NCBI GenBank assembly: GCA_964404075.1 | Contig: CAYOIM010000033.1 | Coordinates: 1 to 9,891 of the forward strand | Source of the DNA: CAYTED01 sp964404075 | Lineage (GTDB): Bacteria; Patescibacteriota; Minisyncoccia; Moranbacterales; UBA1568 | DNA: 9,891 nucleotides | Direction of reading: 5' to 3' | Shown: piece after piece, positions 1 to 6,432 of the stretch | How positions within the stretch are numbered: position 1 is the first letter of the stretch | How the letters are laid out: each line of letters starts with the position of its first letter | Position numbers and translations under genes: made by a program | The notes under the pieces: generated by a model | The model's input: only the letters and a program-made list of their open reading frames with translations | Databases searched by the model: none | What the model was told of the DNA's origin: nothing

Positions 1-409
1 AGACGAAGGCGTAGTAGTATCCGAAGGCGGCGCTCTCGGGGACATCGAAGGAGGCAGTGAGGGTTTTCCACTCGTTCGGATTGACGGTGAAGGAGTCTTC
101 GGAGAAACGCACCCAATGGATGAAGTCATCGCCTGGCTCGGGATCGAGGAGCTTGGGGGCTCCTTCTTCTCCATAGGCGCGGAACTTCATGACCGTGACT
201 TTCAGGGTTTCGGCATTGGTGCCCTGGTTCTGGATGCGGATGGGGGTGGAGATGCTTTTCCCCGGCTCCACCATGAGGTTGATGGGGAGGGGGGAAGTGA
301 CGAGGCGGAGGTCTCCCCGATTCGTCTGCGCATGGGCATGGGGAACGGAGAAAAGAAGTCCGACAAGGAGGATGAGCATTCTGGAAGCGGAGAAGGGGGA
401 GAAAGTCAT
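1..409 (-). CDS. Exported Ig-like-fold protein, N-terminal part (runs off left edge)
   Basis: The reading frame is open from ATG at 409 to the window edge, giving 136 codons without a stop. Residues 11-25 are hydrophobic (MLILLVGLLFSVPHA) and are followed by AHA-Q, a good signal peptidase I site near residue 27. The mature start reads LRLVTSPLPINLMVEPGKSI, then alternates short beta-like stretches such as STPIRIQNQG and LKVTVMKF. This resembles the first Ig-like domain of bacterial surface proteins in which a residual-charge 'PG' turn precedes a 'I.N.G' strand; the exact family is not recognised. GAGG lies 4-5 nt before ATG 409, so that start is preferred over ATG 379. A TATACT box lies 10 nt further up. 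The role is probably extracellular or cell-wall associated; the C-terminus, which would show the anchoring, is outside the window. Confidence 0.75.
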   Translation of the reverse strand, partial: MTFSPFSASRMLILLVGLLFSVPHAHAQTNRGDLRLVTSPLPINLMVEPGKSISTPIRIQNQGTNAETLKVTVMKFRAYGEEGAPKLLDPEPGDDFIHWVRFSEDSFTVNPNEWKTLTASFDVPESAAFGYYYAFV

Positions 410-426
410 ATTGCCTCTAGTATATC

Positions 427-453
427 GGGTTTGGAGGGGGTTGGGTAGGGGGG
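427..453 (+). other. Possible G-quadruplex motif
   Basis: Four G tracts of 3, 5, 3 and 6 bases are separated by loops of 6, 2 and 2 bases, meeting the G3+N1-7 rule. It lies in the 52-nt gap between the hydrolase stop and the exported-protein start, on the strand that is template for both minus-strand genes. No T-rich terminator is seen in this gap. Confidence 0.4.
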
Positions 454-461
454 TTTGAAAA

Positions 462-1628
462 TCAAGCCACCTTCCGGAGTACTTCACCAGGGAACGCTCC
501 CACACCCATTTCCCTTCCTTCCTTGGCTTCAATAGCTGAAAATGCGTGATCTGCGAGCAATCCATGTACTTCCGGATTCAGAAAAAAATCGTTATGTCCA
601 CCACGGATGGAATAAAACCCATCAATCTTGACACCGCTCTCCTCTTCCTGTGTCAAAACTTCAACCTCACCTTTCCTCCTCTGCTTCCTCTTCGGATCTC
701 GCTTCGTGTTTTTGCTCGCCTCCTGTACTTTCCCCATGGGAAAGATAACATCATCGACAGAATGTGCGATCACGATGTGTATTCGGTGCTCCTGTTTCAA
801 GTAGAGGAGCAGTGTCTCGATCTGCGCCACAGCAATCGCACGAGGACTCATCCCGCCCTCCTCAATATTTTGAAGAAAATTATGCGTTCGTTCGCTCTTC
901 GCTTCTTTGACCTTATTTCGCAAATCAGCATCCAATATGCCGGCATACCGTTCCTGTGCGATGTGTTGAAATGCCCGACCAACCAGGGCGATGAAGGTGT
1001 CCTCCCCCACCATCCCACCTGGATTCACGAGGAGGAGCGTATGGAACTTCTCCGGCCTGGCAAGTGCCGCCAAAATAAGGTAGATACACCCTTCCGAATG
1101 TCCGATCGCATCGATGCTGGTCTGGAAATTTTTCTGCTCAACGACCTGGAGAAGCGCTACCGCCTTCCGGACCTCATAGAGATACCCCGATTCCTTTCGA
1201 AACGCTTTCGCTCCAATATCCGGTATGCGTTCTAGATATGCACCATAAATGGAAGCATTCTCCGAAATACCTTCAGAAGCGCCATATGTCAGGGTCTCCC
1301 GACCCAATGCGGCGAGATGTTCCAGATTCCCCTTAAGCGTCATCGGTCCCTCGGTGAACCCGGGAGCGAAGAGAACGGGTCGCCCCTTCTTCTCGACGCC
1401 CTCCGGCGGAAAGCACTCTGCGACATGTACGATCTGAGCGAGTCTCCCTTCACGATTTTTTACCAATATCTCACTCGTACTCAGGGCAGGGAGCGCCTGA
1501 ACGGCTTTTTCTTCACTCAGTTTCCTCATCGGAAACGGCACAACATTGTCAGGATTTTTCATACGCGAAAAGCCGTACACGATATATACCCCTCTCAAAC
1601 GAGAGCATCCCTCAACAAACAAGGACAA
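462..1628 (-). CDS. Alpha/beta hydrolase, function unknown
   Basis: 388 residues from a TTG start. The nucleophile elbow is G-H-S-E-G with Ser178. An HSVDDVIFP segment (Asp292/293) and GGHNDFF (His345) supply the rest of a plausible Ser-Asp-His triad. RPVLFAPGF at 83-91 is the first core strand with the oxyanion loop. No signal peptide or membrane segment is visible, so it is probably cytoplasmic. A very basic stretch (about 304-320, rich in K and R) is inserted between the Asp and His positions. The start is uncertain: TTG 1628 is preceded by GGGAG at 6 nt and directly by an in-frame TAG, while ATG 1562 (366 aa) lacks a Shine-Dalgarno; the hydrolase fold begins near residue 47 either way. 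It follows the 117-aa gene by 53 nt, so is probably co-transcribed with slipin. Substrate cannot be told; esterase, peptidase or acyltransferase are all possible. Confidence 0.8.
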   Translation of the reverse strand: MSLFVEGCSRLRGVYIVYGFSRMKNPDNVVPFPMRKLSEEKAVQALPALSTSEILVKNREGRLAQIVHVAECFPPEGVEKKGRPVLFAPGFTEGPMTLKGNLEHLAALGRETLTYGASEGISENASIYGAYLERIPDIGAKAFRKESGYLYEVRKAVALLQVVEQKNFQTSIDAIGHSEGCIYLILAALARPEKFHTLLLVNPGGMVGEDTFIALVGRAFQHIAQERYAGILDADLRNKVKEAKSERTHNFLQNIEEGGMSPRAIAVAQIETLLLYLKQEHRIHIVIAHSVDDVIFPMGKVQEASKNTKRDPKRKQRRKGEVEVLTQEEESGVKIDGFYSIRGGHNDFFLNPEVHGLLADHAFSAIEAKEGREMGVGAFPGEVLRKVA

Positions 1629-1681
1629 TGCCTACTCCCATCAAACACAGCCTCATCCTCACATCCAAACATCAGAGAAGG

Positions 1682-2035
1682 TCAATCGGTTCTTCCGGGT
1701 GAAGAAGGATGACTGATGGCATCTATCCTTTCAAGAATACTATCAATATGGCGAAGCTGACCTTCGAGCCACAACTTCGCATCGTTATATTCATTCCAAT
1801 TCGCGCAGGACTTTTTCTTATTTTCTGCCTCGAATCTCAACAATATACTCTCTATCTCGCTTTTTATACAACTGTATTTTCCCTTCGATGATACAATCTC
1901 ATCCTCTTCCGGGTCAAAACCGAACACTCCCCCTGGCTCAGCCTTTTTCGCTTCCTCTATCGATCGTATCAGTAGATACGGTTGAAAATCCTCCTTAATC
2001 TCTTCCTGTGGCGACCGTGATTCTCCTTCAAACAT
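1682..2035 (-). CDS. Acidic hypothetical protein, 117 aa
   Basis: Not recognised. The protein is strongly charged, with Glu/Lys-rich helices: residues 3-32 and about 56-108, the latter with heptad-like spacing (IKSEIESILLRF, LWLEGQLRHIDSILERI), which could be a short coiled coil. There is no signal peptide or membrane segment. Two Cys (56 and 77) are far apart and do not form a metal site. ATG 2035 is used because nothing better exists; there is no Shine-Dalgarno ahead of it, and the GAAGGAG seen here lies inside the gene. It starts 18 nt after the slipin stop and on the same strand, so it is likely co-transcribed. A role as a slipin partner is only a guess from position. Confidence 0.6.
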   Translation of the reverse strand: MFEGESRSPQEEIKEDFQPYLLIRSIEEAKKAEPGGVFGFDPEEDEIVSSKGKYSCIKSEIESILLRFEAENKKKSCANWNEYNDAKLWLEGQLRHIDSILERIDAISHPSSPGRTD

Positions 2036-2053
2036 ACAAAAAATGATACCGTG

Positions 2054-2641
2054 TTAATTATCCCCCTTGATCATTTTCATCGCTTCCGAGACGGTCGTCA
2101 TGAACTGCGCGGGGAAAATGATGGTCGAATTCTTCTCCACGCTGATTTCCGCCATCGTCTGGAGCGTCCGGAGCTGAAGAGCGACCGGATGCATGGAGAT
2201 GATGTCTGCCGCCTCTCCGAGCTTCACCGCCGCCTGGAATTCGCCCTCTGCCGCCACGATTTTCGCCCGTCGCTCCCGTTCCGCCTCCGCTTCCTTCGCC
2301 ATCGCCCTCTGCATATTGTCCGGCAGGGTGATGTCCTTGATCTCGACCGCCGTCACCTGCACGCCCCACGGCTCGGTATGCGAATCGATGACATCCTTGA
2401 TCTTCTGATTGATATCGATGGTCTGCGAGAGGAGCTCGTCGAGTTTGAACTGCCCGATGACATTGCGCACCGTCGTCTGACTGATCTGATTGACNNNNNN
2501 NNNNNNNNNNNNNNNNNNNNNNNNNNNNNNNNNNNNNNNNNNNNNNNNNNNNNNNNNNNNNNNNNNNNNNNNNNNNNNNNNNNNNNNNNNNNNNAGCGAC
2601 AATGCGAGGAGCGCGATGATGACCGCCAATAGTATGTACAT
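2054..2641 (-). CDS. Slipin (SPFH/band 7 membrane protein), interrupted by assembly gap
   Basis: The N-terminus MYILLAVIIALLALS is a membrane anchor. After the gap comes a clear slipin/stomatin core: QISQTTVRNVIGQFKLDELL, then TEPWGVQVTAVEIKDITLP, MQRAMAKEAEAERERRAKI (the charged helix that drives oligomerisation), and a C-terminal KNSTIIFPAQF. Such proteins form large ring or cage assemblies on the membrane and organise membrane microdomains; bacterial slipins are often paired with NfeD proteases, but none is visible here. Family members have roughly 90 residues between the anchor and the first post-gap motif, so the 100 Ns stand for roughly 260-270 real bases and the coordinates are not true to length. 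Both ends fall in one frame only because the gap is drawn as 100. The gene leads a set with the 117-aa protein and the hydrolase downstream. Confidence 0.9.
   Translation of the reverse strand: MYILLAVIIALLALSXXXXXXXXXXXXXXXXXXXXXXXXXXXXXXXXXXVNQISQTTVRNVIGQFKLDELLSQTIDINQKIKDVIDSHTEPWGVQVTAVEIKDITLPDNMQRAMAKEAEAERERRAKIVAAEGEFQAAVKLGEAADIISMHPVALQLRTLQTMAEISVEKNSTIIFPAQFMTTVSEAMKMIKGDN
2495..2594. other. Assembly gap (100 N)
   Basis: Exactly 100 Ns inside the slipin gene. This is a conventional placeholder size rather than a measured length. Comparison with typical slipins suggests the real missing sequence is longer, around 260-270 bases. Confidence 0.97.
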
Positions 2642-2673
2642 AAATCCTATAATACACGAATTATTCCGCCCCT

Positions 2674-2682
2674 ATTGTAACA
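2674..2682 (-). promoter_or_regulatory. Possible extended -10 promoter for slipin
   Basis: On the minus strand TGTTACAAT gives an extended -10 (TG, one base, TACAAT) 32 nt before the slipin ATG. The hexamer 17 nt upstream (TCGTGT) is a poor -35. The terminator just upstream makes an own promoter here likely. Confidence 0.4.
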
Positions 2683-2732
2683 TATCCTGTAAACCGACAC
2701 GATTGATGCGGCACAACAATCCACAATCACTC

Positions 2733-2763
2733 AAAAAAAATCCAGGTCCGATTTCGAACCTGG
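2733..2763 (-). terminator. Rho-independent terminator after the small membrane protein gene
   Basis: On the minus strand CCAGGT pairs with ACCTGG across a 10-nt loop that can add one T-G and one C-G pair, and is followed by A and eight T. It starts 28 nt after the stop at 2792 and separates this transcript from slipin. Confidence 0.85.
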
Positions 2764-2791
2764 CACCAGTACCTGCAGCGCTGTATCACTT

Positions 2792-3097
2792 TCACCACGA
2801 ACGATGGTTGATTTCCTGCCAAATCCATTCGAGCGAAAGGTAGAAGGCTTCAATGCCCCACTGCAAGGCTTTCATAAGAATGGTGGACAGGAAGGCCAAG
2901 GAAACAAGCACGCTTTCCAAGATCGTTATTCCGACACAGAGGGAACCAACGGTCAGACAAAAAAGAACCATCGCGCTTGCGATTTGCCTGAAAAAATTTT
3001 CATTGGAGCCGCTCTTGAAAATCCAGAGCGCCGAATACAGGCCGATCATAACCAGACCTGCCAGGAGGAAATGTCCTACGAGCAGCTGTGTGTTCAT
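2792..3097 (-). CDS. Small membrane protein, 101 aa, unknown
   Basis: Not recognised. Two strongly hydrophobic segments are visible: about residues 5-26 (LLVGHFLLAGLVMIGLYSAL) and a long one at about 38-75. A short aromatic tail (WGIEAFYLSLEWIWQEIN) could lie along the membrane. AGGAG sits 6 nt before the ATG, a near-ideal ribosome binding site. It is a one-gene transcript: a consensus-like promoter lies about 65-95 nt upstream and a strong terminator 28 nt downstream. It follows the CbiM/PDGLE genes in the same direction, but it is too short to be CbiQ and has its own promoter, so it need not belong to the transporter. Confidence 0.75.
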   Translation of the reverse strand: MNTQLLVGHFLLAGLVMIGLYSALWIFKSGSNENFFRQIASAMVLFCLTVGSLCVGITILESVLVSLAFLSTILMKALQWGIEAFYLSLEWIWQEINHRSW

Positions 3098-3162
3098 GCG
3101 TATCTCCTATGATTGTTCACTTGATAATGGAGCCGAGCGGTACATCATTTTCTCGACCTTTG

Positions 3163-3191
3163 ATAGTATTCCCCTCGTGCCAAAAAGTCAA
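3163..3191 (-). promoter_or_regulatory. Sigma-70-type promoter for the small membrane protein gene
   Basis: On the minus strand TTGACT and TACTAT are separated by exactly 17 bp, one mismatch and two mismatches from the consensus. The -10 ends 66 nt before the ATG at 3097, leaving a 5' leader of roughly 55-60 nt. Confidence 0.75.
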
Positions 3192-3223
3192 GATTCAAGA
3201 GTGCATTTAAATACAAACCATCC

Positions 3224-3250
3224 CGAGCAAGCTGCGGAGAAGACGGCTCG
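3224..3250 (-). terminator. Weak possible terminator after the PDGLE gene
   Basis: CGAGC pairs with GCTCG across a 17-nt loop on the minus strand, followed by a T-containing stretch rather than a clean T run. It lies 47 nt after the PDGLE stop. The rest of the gap (3192-3296) holds nothing else visible. Confidence 0.25.
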
Positions 3251-3296
3251 AAGGTAAACTCAAAACGAAGATCACACTCAAAAATTCCGATTCTTC

Positions 3297-3581
3297 TCAA
3301 TCTTTCCTGAACCGATACAAAAGATGTCCAACAATGAAGAGCATGGAAAAGACGAAGAATGTCCCGATGATGCCCGCAAGTGACGATGCGAGACCTCCAT
3401 TGTGAATCGATGGCACCTGATAATCAGGAAACAGTCCAGAAACAAGGTGCTTCCCCTGCGCGAGAAATCCCTGCGCTTCTGCAATCTTTTCCAATCCATC
3501 CGGAGAGGAAGAGGCGAAGAGTGACAGGCTACCGCCGACGAATATCGATACGAGGAATACCTTTTTCCAATTATTCATCAT
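3297..3581 (-). CDS. PDGLE-domain (CbiN/NikN-like) subunit of cobalt/nickel transporter
   Basis: Taken from ATG 3581 the protein has 94 residues: an N-terminal membrane segment (KKVFLVSIFVGGSLSLFA), then SSPDGLEKIAEAQGF, which carries the defining PDGLE motif, then a short extracytoplasmic linker with PDYQVPS, and a C-terminal membrane segment (GIIGTFFVFSMLFIVGHLLY) ending in a basic tail. Family members sit beside CbiM/NikM and, like CbiN, help load Co or Ni into it. The frame is open up to 3620, but ATG 3581 or the adjacent ATG 3578 is the better start: it overlaps the last codons of cbiM by 8-11 nt, the usual sign of translational coupling, and gives the family's normal length. No CbiQ or CbiO gene follows. 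Confidence 0.88.
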   Translation of the reverse strand: MMNNWKKVFLVSIFVGGSLSLFASSSPDGLEKIAEAQGFLAQGKHLVSGLFPDYQVPSIHNGGLASSLAGIIGTFFVFSMLFIVGHLLYRFRKD

Positions 3582-4317
3582 GCATTTCTTTCTTTTCAAA
3601 GACCGCCAAAGAATATCCACGCCTCATGAGGAGAGAAAGGATGGCGACCGTGATGATACCTTCCATACACCCGATGGCGATATGCGTCAGGATCATGGCA
3701 GGGAGGACGAGAGTGAGTGCCTTAGTTCCGGAGAATACCATCTCCAGAGAAGCACTGATGGCGGCGAAAATAACCGAGAACCACGCCGCGACGAATGCAC
3801 TTCGCAGAAACCCTTTCTTCTCAGCTTTCCCCCGCATGAGGAATCGGAAGAACGCATATCCGCCAAGCGCGCCGATAATTCCCATATTGAAGGTATTGGC
3901 ACCGAGCGCGAGTACTCCTCCATCTCCGAACAGAAATGCCTGCGTCGAAAGGACGATGGTCATGACAAGCAATGCCTCGAAGGGTCCGATGATGAGCGCG
4001 GCGAGTACTCCCCCGAGGAAATGCCCCGATGTCCCGCCACTTATGGGGAAATTCACCATCTGCGACGAAAAGATGAGCGAGCCGACGGCTGCCATGCGCC
4101 ACACCTTCTCTTGTCCCATTTTCGATAACCTGCTTTGAAAACTCATATCCGCCCCTCCCTCGAAAGAAGGGAAAGTGGCAAGCTTCCGTTTCAGCACGGG
4201 TACTTTCTCGAGAAATCCTTTTCGTACCTTTCGAAATGCGAAGATGACCGCGCCAATCGCCGCTCCCATGAGACTTCCCGCCGCCCCATTATTGAGGAAT
4301 CCATCCGGTATATGCAT
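3571..4317 (-). CDS. cbiM: CbiM-type substrate-binding membrane protein of cobalt/nickel ECF transporter
   Basis: 248 residues beginning MHIPDGFL, the family hallmark. The free N-terminal amine and His2 bind the metal, so this start is fixed by function. A further conserved His lies in GGTSGHFLGG (about residue 98), matching the other metal-ligand region. Between is an unusual polar, basic insertion (about 29-66: KVRKGFLEK, KRKLATFPSF). Hydrophobic segments follow along the rest of the protein, including IIGPFEALLVMTIVLSTQAF and HIAIGCMEGIITVAIL. It should take up Co2+ or Ni2+; which one cannot be told. It overlaps the PDGLE gene, its partner, and lies 56 nt after msrAB. Normal energising subunits (CbiQ, CbiO) are missing from the window. 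The ribosome binding site is oddly placed (see the overlapping short ORF). Confidence 0.93.
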   Translation of the reverse strand: MHIPDGFLNNGAAGSLMGAAIGAVIFAFRKVRKGFLEKVPVLKRKLATFPSFEGGADMSFQSRLSKMGQEKVWRMAAVGSLIFSSQMVNFPISGGTSGHFLGGVLAALIIGPFEALLVMTIVLSTQAFLFGDGGVLALGANTFNMGIIGALGGYAFFRFLMRGKAEKKGFLRSAFVAAWFSVIFAAISASLEMVFSGTKALTLVLPAMILTHIAIGCMEGIITVAILSLLMRRGYSLAVFEKKEMHDE

Positions 4318-4330
4318 ATTCCATGAGCAT
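4289..4330 (-). CDS. Possible 13-residue leader ORF overlapping the cbiM start
   Basis: The only strong Shine-Dalgarno before cbiM, GGAGGAG at 4338-4344, is 20 nt from the required cbiM ATG but 7 nt from another ATG at 4330. That ATG opens a 14-codon frame (MLMEYAYTGWIPQ, stop TAA at 4289-4291) that overlaps the first nine codons of cbiM in another frame. It could couple or meter translation of cbiM. It could also be chance; no conservation can be tested here. Confidence 0.35.
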   Translation of the reverse strand: MLMEYAYTGWIPQ

Positions 4331-4373
4331 AAAATAACTCCTCCAGTATATCATGAGCATCCGTAAATACTCA

Positions 4374-5609
4374 TCACTCGACATTCGGAATATAGGCGTC
4401 GTATCCTTCCTTCTTCATATCTTCCAAGGGGATGAATCGCAGAGCGGCGGAGTTCATGCAATACCGCTTGCCCCCTCGATCGGCCGGCCCATCGGTGAAC
4501 ACATGCCCCAGATGATTATCGCCGTACCTACTCCGTATCTCGGTCCGAGTGCTGAAGAGTCCGTTATCTACTTTCTCGACGACCGCATCACTCTCGATCG
4601 GCCGGACGAAGCTCGGCCATCCGGTGCCACTGTCATATTTATCCTTCGATGAATAGAGTGGCTCTCCCGACACGATATCCACATAGATTCCCGCCGCGTG
4701 ATTGTCATGATATGCATTGTCAAAAGGCTTCTCCGTCCCCTCCTTCTGGGTCACATCATACTGGACATCGGTCAGCGTCGCGCGGAGCTTGGCATCGCTT
4801 GGCTTCACGAAATGAGGGAAATCTCCTGGCGTCGATGAAGGAGCCTCTGCGCCATCCTTCCCACCAACGAGTTCTGCCCAACTCTTCCCGCCGAAATACC
4901 GCTGGAGAAAGGCATCCCGACCACTCGACTCCCGATACGCGCAATATTTGACGGTATTTTCCTCCGCATAATTCTGATGATATGCTTCTGCAGAATAAAA
5001 ATTCGTGTACGGAAGCACCCTCACCGCGATCGGTTTCTCGAATACCTTCGCATCATCCAATTCCCGGATGACCCGGTCAGTAATCATCTTCTCCTCTGGT
5101 GTTTGAAAAAATATCACTGCCTGATAACTCTCTCCGCGATCATAGAATTGCCCGCCCGCATCGGTCGGATCGATATGCATCAAGTGATACTGCACCAATT
5201 TCTCATAGCTCGTTTGTGCATCATCATAGTACACCTCCACCGCCTCCCGATGACCGCTCCGCTCACTGGTGACATCTCCGTAAGTAGGATTCTCCACATG
5301 TCCGCCGGCATAGCCCGATACGACTTCCACGACTCCGGGCGCCTTCTGCAAATCCGATTCCGTACACCAAAAACATCCTCCGGCAAAATACGCCCGTTTG
5401 TACTTCGACAATTCTTCTGGTGATTTTTTCATATGTTTTTCTGAATTATGACTGAGGCAACTCCGCTTCGGTATGCTCGGAATTTTTATCTCCTCCGAAC
5501 CGCGAAAATACGAAGCGAAAAAATATATCCCGACGATGACTACGACTCCAAACAGTATCGCTATGTTTCTTCGCGATATATCCATACGATTCATTTTCAT
5601 TTTCTTCAC
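4374..5609 (-). CDS. msrAB: Membrane-anchored MsrA-MsrB methionine sulfoxide reductase fusion
   Basis: 411 residues. Residues 16-35 form a single membrane anchor, so the enzyme probably faces outside. MsrA occupies about 72-225: AGGCFWC has the catalytic Cys79, with SGYAGG and the HPTDAGGQFYDRG-like HIDPTDAGGQFYDRG segment, and Cys223 as a likely resolving residue. MsrB occupies about 272-400: SGTGWPSF, RYGDNHLGHVF with the active-site His, and RYCMNSAALRF with catalytic Cys384. The two CxxC zinc pairs of many MsrBs are absent, as in the PilB-type fusions. Together the halves reduce S- and R-methionine sulfoxide in proteins; an electron donor such as a CcdA/thioredoxin pair is not in the window. 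The start is GTG with GGAGGT 11 nt upstream; ATG 5600 is the alternative. It begins 27 nt after the membrane protein gene and ends in tandem TGA TGA. Confidence 0.95.
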   Translation of the reverse strand: MKKMKMNRMDISRRNIAILFGVVVIVGIYFFASYFRGSEEIKIPSIPKRSCLSHNSEKHMKKSPEELSKYKRAYFAGGCFWCTESDLQKAPGVVEVVSGYAGGHVENPTYGDVTSERSGHREAVEVYYDDAQTSYEKLVQYHLMHIDPTDAGGQFYDRGESYQAVIFFQTPEEKMITDRVIRELDDAKVFEKPIAVRVLPYTNFYSAEAYHQNYAEENTVKYCAYRESSGRDAFLQRYFGGKSWAELVGGKDGAEAPSSTPGDFPHFVKPSDAKLRATLTDVQYDVTQKEGTEKPFDNAYHDNHAAGIYVDIVSGEPLYSSKDKYDSGTGWPSFVRPIESDAVVEKVDNGLFSTRTEIRSRYGDNHLGHVFTDGPADRGGKRYCMNSAALRFIPLEDMKKEGYDAYIPNVE

Positions 5610-5636
5610 CGGATGCCCAGACCTCCAGGTGGATGA

Positions 5637-6428
5637 CTACCGAGGAATCTTCATCCGAACCCTCCGCAGTTCAGCATCCATTTCGAGGAAATAGCCGGCG
5701 ATACAGAAATATCCACCCATCCACGCTATGTTGAGGAGTGTATTCGTCCATGATCCATCGACGATCACGGCCGGACTGAGGCTGTACGCGGTATCGGCGA
5801 TGAGGTGCGTGAGCATCGCCCCCATAAACCATATCCATTCACGACGCACCGTCCCATCACGGTACTCCCAGACCATGACGAGGAGGACGAGCGAGAGGCC
5901 GCCGACGATGAGGTCGCCCACGCTCCAGCTCAGGGTCGCGATATTCGTCAGTATGCTCACATGACTGTCATACCCCTTGGCACCGATGTACCCCACCACT
6001 CCCGCTATCGTCGCGAACGCCGTAACGAGGAATGCCAGGAGATGAAAATTCAACTTCTTCCACTGCACTTCAAAGAGATCCGCCTCGAGTATCACTCCTC
6101 GTCCGAAGAAAAGGTATCCGATGAAAAAGAAAATATCGGCGAGCGATGGTGAAGCAGGCATTCCTTGCCATGCGAGGAAGAGGAGCATCAATTCACCGAG
6201 GAACCACGCGACCGCTCCGAAGAGCATATCCCGGATAACTCTCGCGCGTCTCCCCTCCCAACCGAAATGGCAGAGTGCGATACATCCCGCGACCACCGCG
6301 GTAAACGGCGCGATGAGATACGAAATATCATTATTCACGACATTTTCCTTCCCATGATACAGGATGAAGAGCGCTGTTACTCCGGCGAACAGGATTCCGA
6401 GCGTCCATTTGAAATTCCACTGCCTCAT
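5637..6428 (-). CDS. Multi-pass membrane protein, about eight segments, unknown function
   Basis: From ATG 6428 the protein has 263 residues. It is hydrophobic throughout, with about eight candidate membrane segments (around 9-24, 37-54, 67-89, 97-112, 128-149, 171-193, 203-222 and 233-255) and a basic C-terminal tail (RRVRMKIPR). Motifs such as SPSLADIFFFIGYLFFGRGV, SWSVGDLIVGG and LIADTAYSLSP resemble the membrane sensor halves found in front of some GGDEF or histidine kinase domains, but no such output domain is present, so this would be a stand-alone version. That similarity is from memory of the pattern and is not firm. ATG 6428 begins 4 nt after the stop of the 72-aa gene, implying coupling; TTG 6449, overlapping that gene, is the alternative. 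No good Shine-Dalgarno precedes either. Confidence 0.75.
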   Translation of the reverse strand: MRQWNFKWTLGILFAGVTALFILYHGKENVVNNDISYLIAPFTAVVAGCIALCHFGWEGRRARVIRDMLFGAVAWFLGELMLLFLAWQGMPASPSLADIFFFIGYLFFGRGVILEADLFEVQWKKLNFHLLAFLVTAFATIAGVVGYIGAKGYDSHVSILTNIATLSWSVGDLIVGGLSLVLLVMVWEYRDGTVRREWIWFMGAMLTHLIADTAYSLSPAVIVDGSWTNTLLNIAWMGGYFCIAGYFLEMDAELRRVRMKIPR

Positions 6429-6432
6429 ACGA

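Noticed and set aside
546..1235. 229-codon open frame on the plus strand
   Set aside because: It lies antisense to the GHSEG hydrolase, whose motifs and complete triad are clear; the plus frame shows no motif and no ribosome binding site.
2740..2766. tRNA-like T-arm (TTCGAA with nearby CACCA)
   Set aside because: The stem lengths do not fit a T-arm in either direction and no acceptor or anticodon arm is present; the hairpin plus T8 is better explained as a terminator.
3380..4138. 252-codon open frame on the plus strand
   Set aside because: Antisense to CbiM and the PDGLE gene, both of which carry defining family motifs.
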